This document shows, one piece after another, positions 22,577 to 22,648 of a stretch of DNA of 22,648 nt. The notes beneath the pieces are model-generated. The model saw only the letters and a list, made by a program, of their open reading frames with translations, searched no databases and had not been told where the DNA came from. How positions within the stretch are numbered: position 1 is the stretch's first letter; each line of letters opens with the position of its first letter. Source of the stretch: Verrucomicrobiales bacterium (lineage in GTDB: Bacteria; Verrucomicrobiota; Verrucomicrobiia; Verrucomicrobiales; SLCJ01); the NCBI GenBank assembly GCA_007125835.1, contig SLCJ01000301.1, positions 1-22,648 of the forward strand. The letters run 5' to 3'. Position numbers and translations under genes: made by a program.

Positions 22577-22648
22577 TCAGGGCAGGGGGGTGAAGGTGAT
22601 GTTCCGGAAGTGGATTTCCGAGCCCTCGCTCTGCAGGCAGATGGCACC
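22577..22648 (-). CDS. C-terminus of a DUF1080-type (3-keto-disaccharide hydrolase-like) protein, cut by window edge
   Basis: The last 23 codons of a minus-strand gene enter from the right edge and end at a TGA (22577-22579). The residues read L-Q-S-E-G-S-E-I-H-F-R-N-I and end P-L-P. This is the closing strand pair typical of DUF1080/3-keto-disaccharide hydrolase domains (I-x-L-Q-x-x-G-x-x-I-x-F-R-N-I), which are abundant in Verrucomicrobiota and Planctomycetota. It lies 64 bases upstream of the RlmI-type gene in the same direction. Only the tail is visible. Confidence 0.75.
   Translation of the reverse strand, partial: GAICLQSEGSEIHFRNITFTPLP

Overview
The window is high in GC, with dense coding on both strands and few Shine-Dalgarno sites. 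Several gene types point to a member of the Verrucomicrobiota: large secreted proteins that mix lamin-tail, CotH-kinase and autotransporter-type beta-strand modules, remnants of a DUF6288-like PDZ protein, a DUF1080-type C-terminus at the right edge, and a secreted alpha/alpha-toroid protein. The phylum is inferred from domain style, not from a marker gene.

Left block (1-3402, all on the minus strand): the classic cluster rpmH, rnpA, yidD, yidC, followed by a half-length TauE/SafE permease. yidD and rnpA overlap by four bases. This is a housekeeping unit (ribosomal protein L34, RNase P protein, membrane protein insertion). L34 has a C-terminal extension, and RnpA has an Ala/Pro/Thr-rich insert.

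Secreted-protein block (3727-10157, plus strand): a 1596-residue exported multidomain protein with Ig-like, lamin tail, chitobiase-C-like, CotH kinase and autotransporter-strand modules. It is followed by about 1.6 kb of decayed sequence. I read the decayed part as the remnant of a PDZ/DUF6288-type protein joined to the remnant of another beta-strand-repeat protein.

Central pair (10296-14059, plus strand): two translationally coupled genes form the most unusual part of the window. The first encodes two tandem copies of a QueC-like PP-loop domain, each with a degenerate SGGxDS-type loop and a four-cysteine site. The second encodes what looks like a third copy, more decayed, with the loop aspartate changed to histidine and one cysteine ligand missing. 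Their function is unknown.

Right block (14166-22648): a divergent phosphoenolpyruvate carboxylase on the minus strand. Then, on the plus strand, come a small secreted helical protein, pdxH, a HlyD-type periplasmic adaptor with an acidic Asn/Asp/Glu-rich insert, and a secreted toroid protein. A RlmI-type rRNA methyltransferase follows on the minus strand, and the last 23 codons of a DUF1080-type protein are cut by the window edge.

I saw no tRNA, rRNA, CRISPR array, transposase or attachment site.
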